Part shown: positions 8,513-16,503 of the stretch, piece after piece | How the letters are laid out: each line of letters opens with the position of its first letter | How positions within the stretch are numbered: position 1 is the stretch's first letter | DNA from: Streptomyces sp. NBC_01198 | GTDB taxonomy: Bacteria; Actinomycetota; Actinomycetes; Streptomycetales; Streptomycetaceae | Assembly: GCF_036010485.1 (NCBI RefSeq) | Contig: NZ_CP108568.1 | Coordinates: 5,852,501 to 5,916,500, forward strand | Length of the DNA: 64,000 bases | Reading direction: 5' to 3' | The notes under the pieces: generated by a model | The model's input: the letters and a program-made list of their open reading frames with translations, nothing else | What the model was told of the DNA's origin: nothing | The model's database searches: none | Translations under genes and position numbers: made by a program

Positions 8513-8824
8513 ATGCCCTACGCGGAACCGCTGAACGCGGAAGAGATCGAGGCCAGGCTCGGCCGGCTGCCCGGCTGGGACGTGACCGAGGACGGCCGTA
8601 CGCTGCGGCGTACGTACCACCTCGACCACCTGCCGGCGGCGATCTTCGCGCTGCACATCGCCGGCATCCAGGCCGAGCTGAACCACCACTCCGACCTCAC
8701 CCTCAGCTACGACACACTGCATGTGGAGATCACCACCCACGCGGCCGGCAACCGGCTGACCGGCAGGGACTTCGGGCTCGCCGACCGCATCACCGCCGTC
8801 GCGCCGGGCCACGGCGCCGCATAG
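8513..8824 (+). CDS. 4a-hydroxytetrahydrobiopterin dehydratase (PCD/DCoH) family
   Basis: A 103-residue single-domain protein, the usual length of pterin-4a-carbinolamine dehydratases. The family's central element is visible as NHHSDLTLSYDTLHVEITTH, with His58-His59 and His76 as likely active-site histidines, followed by the GLTxxDFxLA-type C-terminal pattern (residues 82-90). These enzymes dehydrate 4a-hydroxy-tetrahydropterin after aromatic amino acid hydroxylation. No phenylalanine hydroxylase is nearby, so the physiological substrate here is unclear. It lies 66 nt after the P450 and may be separately transcribed. Confidence 0.88.
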   Translation: MPYAEPLNAEEIEARLGRLPGWDVTEDGRTLRRTYHLDHLPAAIFALHIAGIQAELNHHSDLTLSYDTLHVEITTHAAGNRLTGRDFGLADRITAVAPGHGAA

Positions 8825-8843
8825 GCCCCGCGCGCCCGCGGCC

Positions 8844-8865
8844 GCCGCCCGCCGCGGCGGGCGGC
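8844..8865. terminator. Bidirectional palindrome between convergent genes
   Basis: A 22-nt perfect palindrome (11-nt arms 8844-8854 and 8855-8865) of only G and C lies in the 45-nt gap between the convergent dehydratase and oxidoreductase genes. Position and symmetry fit a shared terminator. Confidence 0.55.
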
Positions 8866-8869
8866 CCGC

Positions 8870-9883
8870 TCAGTCCACGCCCGGGTAGCGCACCCCGATC
8901 TGCTCGCGCACCGCGTCCATCGTGCGCATCACCGACAGCGTCCCGGCCAGCGGCACCAGCGGGGACTGCGTGAGCCCCTGCTGGAGGCAGCGCGTCACCT
9001 CGGCGGCCTCGTACCGCATCGTGCCGCGGGTCAGGCCGTCCTCGGTGACCTCGGAGAAGTGCACGGTGTGCGGGGTCTCGCCCTGCCGGTGCAGCGTGAA
9101 GCGGTCCGGGTTGAAGAAGCCCTCCGGGATCTCGATCCGCCCGTGGGTGCCGGTGATCGTCGCTGGCGCGCCGGTGTCGGCGGTGAAGGTGCAGGTCAGG
9201 GTGGCCAGCGCGCCGTCGTTCCAGCCGAGCAGTATCCCGGTGTTGTCGTCCACGCGCTCGGGTGTCAGATGGGCCCAGGCCTGCACGGTGTCCGGCTCGC
9301 CGAGCAGCAACTGCGCGAAGGACACCGGGTAGACGCCCAGGTCGAGCAGCGCGCCGCCGCCCTGCGCGGGGTCGCGCAGCCGGTGCTCGGGCGGGAAGTC
9401 ACCGCCGAAGCCGAAGCCGGCGGAGACGTTGCGGATCTCGCCGATCGCCCCGTCGGCGATGACCGCGGCCAGGTGCCGTATCAGCGGGTTGCAGTAGGTC
9501 CACATGGCCTCCATCAGGAACAGCCCGCGGTCCTCGGCGAGCTCCACCAGCTCACGGGCCTCCCGCGAGTTGATCGTGAACGCCTTCTCGCACAGCACCG
9601 CCTTGCCCGCCTCCAGGCACAGGCCGGTCGCCGCCCGGTGCGCGGAATGAGGGGTGGCCACATAGACGACGTCCACCGTGTCGTCCGCGGCCAGTTCGGC
9701 CCAACTGCCGTACGCCCGGGGGATCCCGTACCGTTCGGCGAAGGCCTTCGCGCCCTCCGGGCTGCGGGAGCCGACCGCCACCACCTCGGCGTCGGGCACG
9801 GTGGCCAGCGCCTCGGTGAAGGTCGCCGCGATACCGCCGGTCGCCAGGATTCCCCAGCGGATTGTGCGCTTCAGGTCACTCAT
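8870..9883 (-). CDS. Gfo/Idh/MocA family oxidoreductase
   Basis: A 337-residue NAD(P)-dependent oxidoreductase. The N-terminal Rossmann fold begins WGILATGGIAATF (residues 9-21) and YVATPHSAHR follows near 75. The usual EKP lysine motif appears as CEKAFTIN near 100, keeping the catalytic lysine but with Ala for Pro. The C-terminal half is the alpha/beta dimerisation and substrate domain (GGGALLDLGVYP). Members oxidise or reduce sugars, inositols or dihydrodiols. ATG 9883 has GGTGGGG upstream. It is divergent from the MFS exporter, with an 87-nt shared upstream region. Substrate unknown. Confidence 0.88.
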   Translation of the reverse strand: MSDLKRTIRWGILATGGIAATFTEALATVPDAEVVAVGSRSPEGAKAFAERYGIPRAYGSWAELAADDTVDVVYVATPHSAHRAATGLCLEAGKAVLCEKAFTINSREARELVELAEDRGLFLMEAMWTYCNPLIRHLAAVIADGAIGEIRNVSAGFGFGGDFPPEHRLRDPAQGGGALLDLGVYPVSFAQLLLGEPDTVQAWAHLTPERVDDNTGILLGWNDGALATLTCTFTADTGAPATITGTHGRIEIPEGFFNPDRFTLHRQGETPHTVHFSEVTEDGLTRGTMRYEAAEVTRCLQQGLTQSPLVPLAGTLSVMRTMDAVREQIGVRYPGVD

Positions 9884-9970
9884 CGATTGCCCCACCACAT
9901 GGTCTCGGCCGTCCCCGATCACTGAAAGAATAGGCAACGATTCAACGACCCCTGATGGAGAGTGCCCACC

Positions 9971-11260
9971 GTGCAGGACGCCGGCCCGCGAACCCCCGTT
10001 CAGGCCAACGCCCCGACCGCTTCCGCCACCCTCACCCCCGACGCCGGCCGCCAGGCCCGCGTCGGCCTGCTCGTCACGCTGGTACTCGGCGGCCTCACCG
10101 CGCTGCCGCCGCTGTCGATGGACATGTACCTGCCCGCGCTGCCCCAGGTCACCGACGCCCTGCACAGCACCTCGTCGACCGTCCAGTTCACCCTCACCGC
10201 CTGCCTGGCCGGCATGGCGCTCGGCCAGCTGGCGGTCGGCCCGCTCAGCGACCGCTTCGGGCGCCGCCGCCCGCTGCTGATCGGCATGGTCGTCTACGTG
10301 CTGGCCACCGCCGTCTGCGCCTTCGCGCCCACCGCCCCGCTGCTCATCGGCTTCCGGCTCCTCCAGGGCCTGGCCGGCGCGGCCGGCATCGTGATCTCCC
10401 GGGCGGTCGTCCGTGACCTCTACGACGGCGTGGAGATGGCGCGCTTCTTCTCCACCCTGCTGCTCATCTCCGGGGTGGCCCCGATCGTCGCCCCGGTCAT
10501 CGGCGGGCAGATCCTGCGGTTCACCGACTGGCACGGCGTCTTCGTCGTCTGCACCGCCATCGGCATCCTGCTCACCGCGGTGGTGTGGCGCTCGCTCGGC
10601 GAGACGCTGCCGCCCGCCGAGCGGCACTCCGGCGAGCTGTCCGGCACCTTCAGCGCCTTCCGCGGCCTGCTCGCCGACCGGCCCTTCACCGGCTACGTCG
10701 TCGCGGGCAGCTTCGGCTTCGCGGCCCTGTTCACCTACGTGTCCGCGTCGTCCTTCGTCATGCAGGACATCTACGGCGCCTCGCCGCAGACCTTCAGCCT
10801 GCTGTTCGGCCTGAACTCGGTCGGCATCGTCGGCGTCGGCCAGCTCAACGGCAAGGTGCTGGTCGGCCGGGTCGCGATGGACCGGGTGCTCGCGGTCGGC
10901 CTGGTGCTGATCACCGGCGCGTCGGTGGCGCTGGTGCTGCTCACCACCGGGGTCTTCGGCCGGGCGTCGCTGACCGGGATCGCCGTCGCGCTGTTCGTGC
11001 TGATGGCCTCGATGGGCCTGGTGCTGCCCACCACGAACACCCAGGCGCTGCTGCGGACGAAACGGAACGCCGGCTCCGCCTCCGCGCTGATCGGCACGTC
11101 GTCCTTCCTGGTCGGGGCACTCATCTCGCCGCTCGCCGGGGTGGCCGGCGACGGTACCGCGGTACCGATGGCGGTCACCCAGCTGACCTGCACGCTCATC
11201 GCCTGCGCGGCCTTCGTCGGGCTCTGCGTGCCGCGCCGACGTACCGTGGAGGGACCGTAG
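9971..11260 (+). CDS. Bcr/CflA-type MFS drug exporter
   Basis: A 429-residue protein with about 12 hydrophobic segments. MFS motif A appears as GPLSDRFGRRRP after the second helix, and the LPPLSMDMYLPALP segment at the first helix is typical of Bcr/CflA proton-driven exporters. GTG 9971 was chosen because the GGAG at 9957-9960 is then 10 nt away; the GTG at 9962 would be too close to it. These pumps expel bicyclomycin, chloramphenicol-like compounds or amino acids such as cysteine; the substrate here cannot be inferred. Confidence 0.87.
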   Translation: MQDAGPRTPVQANAPTASATLTPDAGRQARVGLLVTLVLGGLTALPPLSMDMYLPALPQVTDALHSTSSTVQFTLTACLAGMALGQLAVGPLSDRFGRRRPLLIGMVVYVLATAVCAFAPTAPLLIGFRLLQGLAGAAGIVISRAVVRDLYDGVEMARFFSTLLLISGVAPIVAPVIGGQILRFTDWHGVFVVCTAIGILLTAVVWRSLGETLPPAERHSGELSGTFSAFRGLLADRPFTGYVVAGSFGFAALFTYVSASSFVMQDIYGASPQTFSLLFGLNSVGIVGVGQLNGKVLVGRVAMDRVLAVGLVLITGASVALVLLTTGVFGRASLTGIAVALFVLMASMGLVLPTTNTQALLRTKRNAGSASALIGTSSFLVGALISPLAGVAGDGTAVPMAVTQLTCTLIACAAFVGLCVPRRRTVEGP

Positions 11261-11310
11261 CGACCGCAGGCCGACAAGGCGTACGGGCCAGAGGCCATCT
11301 GGAGGAAGCG

Positions 11311-11508
11311 ATGTCCGACGAGCCGGACGAACGCACCTGGGCGTTCAAGACAGCCGACAGCTCACTGCACACCGGGGCCGAGAGCACCGTCGATCCGGAG
11401 GACCTGGTCATGGCCTCCGGCCGGGACTGCACACCGGAACGGATCGAGAAGGCCCGCAAGGACATGGAGGAACATGGCCGCGCCGCTGTCGAGAGGTACC
11501 TGCCCTGA
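11311..11508 (+). CDS. Small conserved hypothetical protein
   Basis: A 65-residue acidic protein with no transmembrane segment. ATG 11311 has a GGAGG site 6 nt upstream, which makes it credible as a gene. The C-terminal third is helical and charged (ERIEKARKDMEEHGRAAVERYL). I recognise no domain. It follows the exporter by 50 nt, and its end overlaps the next gene by 35 nt in another frame, so it may be coupled to that gene. Confidence 0.65.
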   Translation: MSDEPDERTWAFKTADSSLHTGAESTVDPEDLVMASGRDCTPERIEKARKDMEEHGRAAVERYLP

Positions 11509-12616
11509 GGCGGGCCTCGACGCCGACGAGATCGGCCTGATCGTCCCCGAGCTGTCCACCACCCTGGACGCGGCGCCGTCCGGGCATCCGTGGTGCGCGG
11601 GCGCGGTGGTCCTGGCCGGACGCGGGCACGTGGTGGCGCTGCACGAGGCGGTCGGCTGGGCGGTGCGCTACCGCGCCTACGACGAGCCCGCCGGGCGGGG
11701 GGTGGAACTGCCCGCCGCGGAGCGGGTGCCGATGCGGCCAGGCACTGTCTTCGACCTGGCCTCGCTGACCAAGCTCTTCACCGCCGTCGCCGCGGTCCAG
11801 CAGATCCTGGCGGGCACCCTCGACCCGGACCGCCCGCTGACCGCGTACGTCCCCGGCCTGGCGCCCGGCCTCACCCTGCGGCACCTGCTGACGCACACCT
11901 CGGGGCTGCAGCCTGAGCTCCCGCTGTACGAGCTGCCCGGCCCGGCGGAACGGGCCGCCAGGCTGGCCGCCGAGCAGCCGCGCACCCCGCCCGGCGAACG
12001 GCGCTGCTACTCCGACCTCAACCTGCTGCTCACCCAGACGGTGCTCGAACAGGTCACCGGCCGCCCGCTCGACCGGCTCGTCGCGGACGGCATCACCACC
12101 CCGCTCGGCATGACCGCCACCCGCTTCGCGCCGCCGCCCTCCTGGCTGCCGCGCACCGCCGCCACCGAGGACCAGCGCCGCCCGTGGGGCAAGCTCGACC
12201 GGGGCATGGTGCGCGGCACCGTCCACGACGAGAACGCGTACGCGATGGGCGGCGTCGCCGGTCACGCCGGACTGTTCTCCACCGCCTGGGACCTGGCCCT
12301 CTTCGCCACCGCCCTGCTCGACGGCACCCTCCCGCTGGAACCCGGCCTCGGCTTCGAACGCGACCAGCCGTGGTTCATGGGCGCCCTGGCCGGCCGCGGC
12401 GCCCTGGGCCACACCGGATTCACCGGGACGAGCCTGGTCCTGGACCCGTCGTCCGGCGCCTACCTCGTCCTGCTGGCCAACACCGTCCACCCGGTGCGCC
12501 ACACCCAGGGCAGCGCACCCCGCGCCGCCGCGGCCACCCGGCTGGCGCGGGCGCTGCTCCCGACCCGCCGGCCGGGGCCGGGTCAGCGGAAGATGCCGGT
12601 GTGGCCGAGGGAGTAG
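11474..12616 (+). CDS. Serine beta-lactamase-like hydrolase (class C/AmpC fold)
   Basis: A 380-residue protein of the beta-lactamase-related/esterase family. The catalytic tetrad motif is S97-L-T-K100, the YxN equivalent is Y179-S-D and the third motif is HTG (in GHTGFTG). An HTSGL block is also typical. There is no signal peptide, so it is probably cytoplasmic and more likely an esterase or peptidase than a true beta-lactamase. ATG 11474 sits just after GGAGG inside the upstream gene. Its last 34 nt overlap the convergent lipoprotein gene. Confidence 0.85.
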   Translation: MAAPLSRGTCPEAGLDADEIGLIVPELSTTLDAAPSGHPWCAGAVVLAGRGHVVALHEAVGWAVRYRAYDEPAGRGVELPAAERVPMRPGTVFDLASLTKLFTAVAAVQQILAGTLDPDRPLTAYVPGLAPGLTLRHLLTHTSGLQPELPLYELPGPAERAARLAAEQPRTPPGERRCYSDLNLLLTQTVLEQVTGRPLDRLVADGITTPLGMTATRFAPPPSWLPRTAATEDQRRPWGKLDRGMVRGTVHDENAYAMGGVAGHAGLFSTAWDLALFATALLDGTLPLEPGLGFERDQPWFMGALAGRGALGHTGFTGTSLVLDPSSGAYLVLLANTVHPVRHTQGSAPRAAAATRLARALLPTRRPGPGQRKMPVWPRE

Positions 12617-13809
12617 CGGCCCGGCTGCGGGTAGACGGCCAGGCCGTGCGGGCCGGAGCCCACCGGGATCTTGGCCAGGGTGCGGCCGGTCGCGGTGTCG
12701 ATGGCGTAGACCTCGGCGTCGTAGCGGCCGGTCAGCCACAGGACCTTGCCGTCGGCGGAGACACCGCCCATGTCGGGGCTGCCGCCCCCGTCGATGTGCC
12801 ACTTGGCGGCGAGCTTGCCTGAGGCGAAGTCCAGCAGGGAGATCGAGCCCTCGCCGCGGTTGGTGACGTAGAGGTACTTCGAGTCGCGCGAGACGTACAG
12901 GCCGTGCGCACCCTTGCCGGTGGGCAGCAGGACCGGCTTGGAGAAGGTGTCGCCGTTCATCGTCCAGACGCCGTTCGCGACCATGTCGGCGATGTACCAG
13001 GTGCTGCCGTCCGGCGAGATCTTGACGTCCTGCGGCATCGCGCCGTCCAGCGGCAGCCGCTGCTGGCCGATGACCTTCATCGCCGCCGTGTCGACCTTCA
13101 GCAGCTCACCGGAGAACTCGCAGGAGACGATGAAGTAGCGGCCGTCCGGGGAGAAGTCGGCGTGGTTGACGCCGTAGCAGTTCACCGGGACGACCTTCCT
13201 GATCGCCATGGTGTGCGCGTCGCGGAAGACCAGCTGGCGGTCCAGCGAGGCCATCACGATCGCGTACTTGCCGTCCGGGGTGAAGTAGAGGTTGTACGGG
13301 TCGTGCACGTCCACCGGCTTGCCCACCTTGCCGGTGGCCGGGTCGATCGGGGTGAGGCTGTTGCCGACGTCGTTGTTGACCCATAGGGTCCTCAGGTCCC
13401 AGGACGGCACCACGTGCTGCGGCTGCAGGCCGACCGGGATGGTCCTGACCACCTTGTACGTCTTCGGGTCGATGACCGAGACGCTGTTGGACTCGGTGTT
13501 CGGCACGTAGACCAGCGAGGGGAAGCCGCGGACCACCGGGGACAGCGCGTTCGGGCGGTCGGCGGCGTAGACGTCCCGCTGGTCGAGCAGCGGCGGCATG
13601 CCGGCCAGCCCCGGGTGCGCGGCGGCGGTCAGCCGCTGCGCCTTGGCGGCCGCTGCCGCCGCTGCCGCCTGCCGCGCCACGGCGGCCTGGGCGGGGGAGG
13701 GGGGCCGCGACCGGTCGCCGCTGTCGCTGCAGCCGGCGGCCAGCACGGCGACGGCGGCGACCGCGGCGGCGACGGCCGCCCGGCGCAGGGAACTCAGGTG
13801 ACGGCGCAT
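12583..13809 (-). CDS. YVTN-type beta-propeller lipoprotein
   Basis: A 408-residue secreted lipoprotein. The N-terminus is a basic-hydrophobic signal ending in lipobox LAAGC, and an Ala-rich linker runs to about residue 65. A seven-bladed-type propeller follows, with repeated YVPNTESNSVSVIDPKT-like and SPDGxxxY units of the YVTN family. Such proteins are usually binding scaffolds on the outer face of the membrane. The ATG overlaps the stop of the upstream deacetylase-like gene as TGATG, so the two are coupled and probably act together at the cell envelope. Confidence 0.88.
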   Translation of the reverse strand: MRRHLSSLRRAAVAAAVAAVAVLAAGCSDSGDRSRPPSPAQAAVARQAAAAAAAAKAQRLTAAAHPGLAGMPPLLDQRDVYAADRPNALSPVVRGFPSLVYVPNTESNSVSVIDPKTYKVVRTIPVGLQPQHVVPSWDLRTLWVNNDVGNSLTPIDPATGKVGKPVDVHDPYNLYFTPDGKYAIVMASLDRQLVFRDAHTMAIRKVVPVNCYGVNHADFSPDGRYFIVSCEFSGELLKVDTAAMKVIGQQRLPLDGAMPQDVKISPDGSTWYIADMVANGVWTMNGDTFSKPVLLPTGKGAHGLYVSRDSKYLYVTNRGEGSISLLDFASGKLAAKWHIDGGGSPDMGGVSADGKVLWLTGRYDAEVYAIDTATGRTLAKIPVGSGPHGLAVYPQPGRYSLGHTGIFR

Positions 13810-14621
13810 CAGGTCATCAGCTCCGAGGTCGTGACCGCGCGCAGGCCGCGGCGGTTCAGGTCGTCGAGGATCCCGGGCAGCGCGGCGACGGTGCCGGCGT
13901 GCCCGAAGTGCAGCGAGACCACCGAGCCGGGACCGGCCTTGGCGGCCACGGCGGAGCGGACCGCCTCCGCGCCCGGGTCGGTGTAGTCCAGCGGGTCCAC
14001 GTCGTACGACAGCAGATGCGGGTAGCCCGCCTTCTTGGCGAGCGAGACCACCAGCGGGGTGGTCAGCCGGGCCTGCGAGGGCCGGAACCAGCGTCCCGGC
14101 GTCCCGGTCAGCTTCTCCAGCCGGCGGGCGCAGCCCTCGATCTCGGCGGTCGCCGCGGCCGCGTCCATGGCGCCGATGTCGCCGTGCGTCTGGGTGTGGT
14201 TGCCCAGCTCGTGGCCGCCGGCCAGCACGCGGGCGGCCAGCTGCGGATACGCGTCCAGCCAGTCGCCGACGGCCAGCACGGTGACGTGGGCGCCGAACCG
14301 CTCCGCGGCGGTCAGCAGTGCCTCGGCCTGGTCGGGGTCGCCCTGGCCGTGGAAGGTCAGCGCCAGCTGCGGCCGGGTGCGCGGGCCGTGCTCGATCTGG
14401 TCGGGCAGGCCGGGCGGCAACGGCGGCAGCGGTGCCACGCCGGCGCCGGAGGTGGCCGTGCCCGTCGCGGGCGTGCCGCCGGGCACGGCGGAGTGCGCCC
14501 CGGCCACCGGCGGCGGCATGGCCGGGTTGGGCCCCGCGTGCGCGGCCTTGCTGCCCATGCAGCCGGACAGCAGCGCCTCGGAGGCGGTCACCTGGAGGAG
14601 GTTGCGGCGAGAGATCGACAT
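13809..14621 (-). CDS. Polysaccharide-deacetylase-fold lipoprotein with altered motif 1
   Basis: A 270-residue probable Tat lipoprotein: twin-arginine stretch SRRNLLQ (4-10) and lipobox LLSGC (Cys21). The NodB-type domain starts near 85. Motif 2 is intact (H142-T-Q-T-H146, the metal-binding HxxxH). Motif 1, normally TFDDG with a catalytic-base and a metal Asp, reads LTFHGQG (88-94), so that Asp pair is gone. FRPSQAR near 165 stands for motif 3. It is either an enzyme using different metal chemistry or a glycan-binding protein. It is the first gene of the pair with the YVTN propeller. Confidence 0.85.
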   Translation of the reverse strand: MSISRRNLLQVTASEALLSGCMGSKAAHAGPNPAMPPPVAGAHSAVPGGTPATGTATSGAGVAPLPPLPPGLPDQIEHGPRTRPQLALTFHGQGDPDQAEALLTAAERFGAHVTVLAVGDWLDAYPQLAARVLAGGHELGNHTQTHGDIGAMDAAAATAEIEGCARRLEKLTGTPGRWFRPSQARLTTPLVVSLAKKAGYPHLLSYDVDPLDYTDPGAEAVRSAVAAKAGPGSVVSLHFGHAGTVAALPGILDDLNRRGLRAVTTSELMT

Positions 14622-14817
14622 CGGCGCCCACTTTAAGGCGTAATGTCTGATTTATCGCACCGGTGGGTCGGCGCGTCCCACGGATGTCCCATCGCGCGGG
14701 CGCGCGCCCCTGCCATCATGGGCCGAGGCCCCCCACCCGGGGCGCGGCCGCCCGCCACGACGGTCGTGGGGCGACGACCGGTACCACCTCAGGGGCGCGG
14801 GGAACGGCGCGCTCAGC

Positions 14818-14924
14818 CCGCCACCGGCCGGTGGTCCGTCTCCGACAGCAACAGCCCCTTCGGGCCGGTGACGACCCGCACGCCGGTGGTCGGCTGGTCG
14901 CGCAGTTCCCCGCGCCCCTGGGGG
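14818..14924 (-). repeat. Dispersed intergenic repeat, long copy A
   Basis: Read on the minus strand, this ~105-nt element begins CAGGGGCGCGGGGAACTGCG, continues through a CGGGTCGTCACCGGCC block and GGGGCTGTTGCTGT, and ends in ACCACCGGCCGGTGG. The same order occurs at 43587-43688. Shorter or degenerate cores lie on either side (14791-14810 plus strand; around 14971-14995 minus strand). Apart from these, the 14622-15100 gap shows no gene I can support. Confidence 0.7.
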
Positions 14925-15100
14925 GTGCCGCTTGCGGCTCGTCGCCGCACGGCGGTGGGTGGGGGCTGGGAGCGCAGGGCCCCGCGCTCCTGGGGTGGCG
15001 GTGGTCCGTCGTCGCACGACGGTTGTGGGGATCGGGCGCGAGGTTCGTCGCGCCAGAAGCGTGGCGGTCCGTCGCCACGGCAGAGACGAGCGGGGGGCAC

Positions 15101-15859
15101 GTGACACCGACACCACCAGAGCCCGCGCCGCAGGCGCTTGGCGGGGCGGCGCGGCCGCTGCGGTACGCGGAAGCGCTGCGCCGGCTGGCGGACGCGCAGA
15201 AGACCGCGAAAGGCGTGTCGGTCTATTCGCGGTACGTCAACCGGCCCGCCGGACGCGTGCTCGCGGCGGGGGCGTACCGGGCCGGGATGACGCCCAACCA
15301 GGTGACCCTGGTGAGCGCGGGTTTCAGCTACGCGGCCATCGCCGCGCTCGCCGTGGCCGCGCCCTCGTGGGGGCTGGCCGTCGCGGTCTACGCCGCGCTC
15401 GCCGTGGGCTTCGCCTTCGACTCCGCCGACGGGCAGCTCGCCCGGCTGCTCGGGGCGGGCGGGGCGGCGGGGGAGTGGCTGGACCACGTCGTGGACTGCG
15501 CGAAGATCACCGCCGTGCACGCGGCCGTGCTGATCACCTTCTACCGGCACTTCGCCCTGCCGGGCGACGGCTGGCTGCTGCTCCCGCTGGGCTTCCAGCT
15601 GGCCGCCGTCATGATCTTCTTCGGCGGCCTGCTGACCGACAAGCTCAAGCCCAAGGGGCTCAGCGCGGCGGCCGCGCCGCCGTCACGGCTGCGCGCGGTC
15701 GCCCTGCTCCCGGTCGACTACGGCGTCTTCTGCCTCGTCTTCCTGCTGCTCGGCAGCCAGGACGCCTTCCGCTACGGCTACCTCGCCCTCTTCGTCGTGC
15801 ACGCCGCCTTCCTCGCGGCCTTCCTCACCAAGTGGTTCAGAGAGCTTCTGACGGTCTGA
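15101..15859 (+). CDS. CDP-alcohol phosphatidyltransferase family membrane enzyme
   Basis: A 252-residue integral membrane protein with the full CDP-OH-transferase signature: D107-S-A-D110-G-Q-L-A-R115-x8-G124-x3-D128-x3-D132. About six hydrophobic segments surround it. These enzymes transfer a phosphoalcohol from a CDP-alcohol to an acceptor alcohol. GTG 15101 follows a GGGGGG site. The partner cytidylyltransferase converges on it and overlaps by 23 nt, suggesting that one makes a CDP-polyol and the other uses it, perhaps for a phospholipid head group or a phosphoalcohol decoration of the neighbouring polymer. The specific alcohol is unknown. Confidence 0.88.
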   Translation: MTPTPPEPAPQALGGAARPLRYAEALRRLADAQKTAKGVSVYSRYVNRPAGRVLAAGAYRAGMTPNQVTLVSAGFSYAAIAALAVAAPSWGLAVAVYAALAVGFAFDSADGQLARLLGAGGAAGEWLDHVVDCAKITAVHAAVLITFYRHFALPGDGWLLLPLGFQLAAVMIFFGGLLTDKLKPKGLSAAAAPPSRLRAVALLPVDYGVFCLVFLLLGSQDAFRYGYLALFVVHAAFLAAFLTKWFRELLTV

Positions 15860-16298
15860 CCGGCTCGGCCAGCACGTCGAGCGCCCGGCGCAGTTGGGTG
15901 CTCGACGTGTGCACGGTGTAGGGGAAGTAGACGATCTCCACCCCCACCGCCGCGAAGTCCCGCTCCAGCCGCAGGCCCTTCTCCGTCCCGCGCCAGTCGT
16001 CACCCTTGAACAGCACGTCGAACCTGACCTGCCGCCAGGTGTCCACCTTGTCCGGCACTGTCTCCACGAAGGCCGCGTCGACGAACCGCACGCTGCGCAC
16101 GATCTCCAGCCGTTCCACCAGCGGCACCACCGGGCTGCGGCCCTTGGCGAGTTGGGCCATCTCGTCCGAGACCACCCCCGCCACCAGGTAGTCGCACTGG
16201 CTGCGGGCGTGCCGCAGGATGTTGAGGTGCCCGACGTGGAAGAGGTCGTAGACCCCCGGTGCGTAGCCGACCCGATGCGTACCGACCTGATGTGTCAT
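15837..16298 (-). CDS. Adenylyl/cytidylyltransferase (glycerol-3-phosphate cytidylyltransferase-like)
   Basis: A 153-residue single-domain nucleotidyltransferase. The HxGH motif is at residues 21-24 within GVYDLFHVGHLN, and a TSSTQLRR motif near 134 stands for the family's ISSTxIR. VLFKGDDWRGT is typical of the TagD/HldE-C group. It activates a phospho-alcohol or phospho-sugar to a CDP or ADP form. ATG 16298 has GGGGGG upstream. It overlaps the CDP-alcohol transferase convergently by 23 nt and is divergent from the first EPS glycosyltransferase. Confidence 0.87.
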   Translation of the reverse strand: MTHQVGTHRVGYAPGVYDLFHVGHLNILRHARSQCDYLVAGVVSDEMAQLAKGRSPVVPLVERLEIVRSVRFVDAAFVETVPDKVDTWRQVRFDVLFKGDDWRGTEKGLRLERDFAAVGVEIVYFPYTVHTSSTQLRRALDVLAEPVRPSEAL

Positions 16299-16394
16299 GA
16301 CACGACCCCCCAGTCGCACGGAAAACCGTACAACGCTCCCAGGCGTTGCGGAGTCTCAGACGATAGCCGGGCGGCCGTGCGGTCAAGCCGCGAT

Positions 16395-16418
16395 TTGCCA
16401 AAGTCCAACGGTTGGCAA
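16395..16418. promoter_or_regulatory. Operator-like inverted repeat TTGCCAA-N10-TTGGCAA
   Basis: Perfect 7-nt arms separated by 10 nt in the 205-nt region between the divergent cytidylyltransferase and glycosyltransferase genes. A second, GC-rich inverted repeat (CACCGGG/CCCGGTG, 16419-16440) follows at once. The arrangement suits a dimeric regulator controlling one or both operons. Confidence 0.4.
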
Positions 16419-16503
16419 CACCGGGCGTGATGCCCCGGTGAACGGCTAGTGTGGGCAGTTGTTCGTCTGTGAGTTGTTCGTCTCTGGGGGGAAGGAACAC
16501 TCC

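Noticed and set aside
14643..15104. Open frames on both strands in the 479-nt gap
   Set aside because: They are made of the dispersed repeat and its degenerate copies, have no ribosome site and give Arg/Pro/Gly text on each strand.
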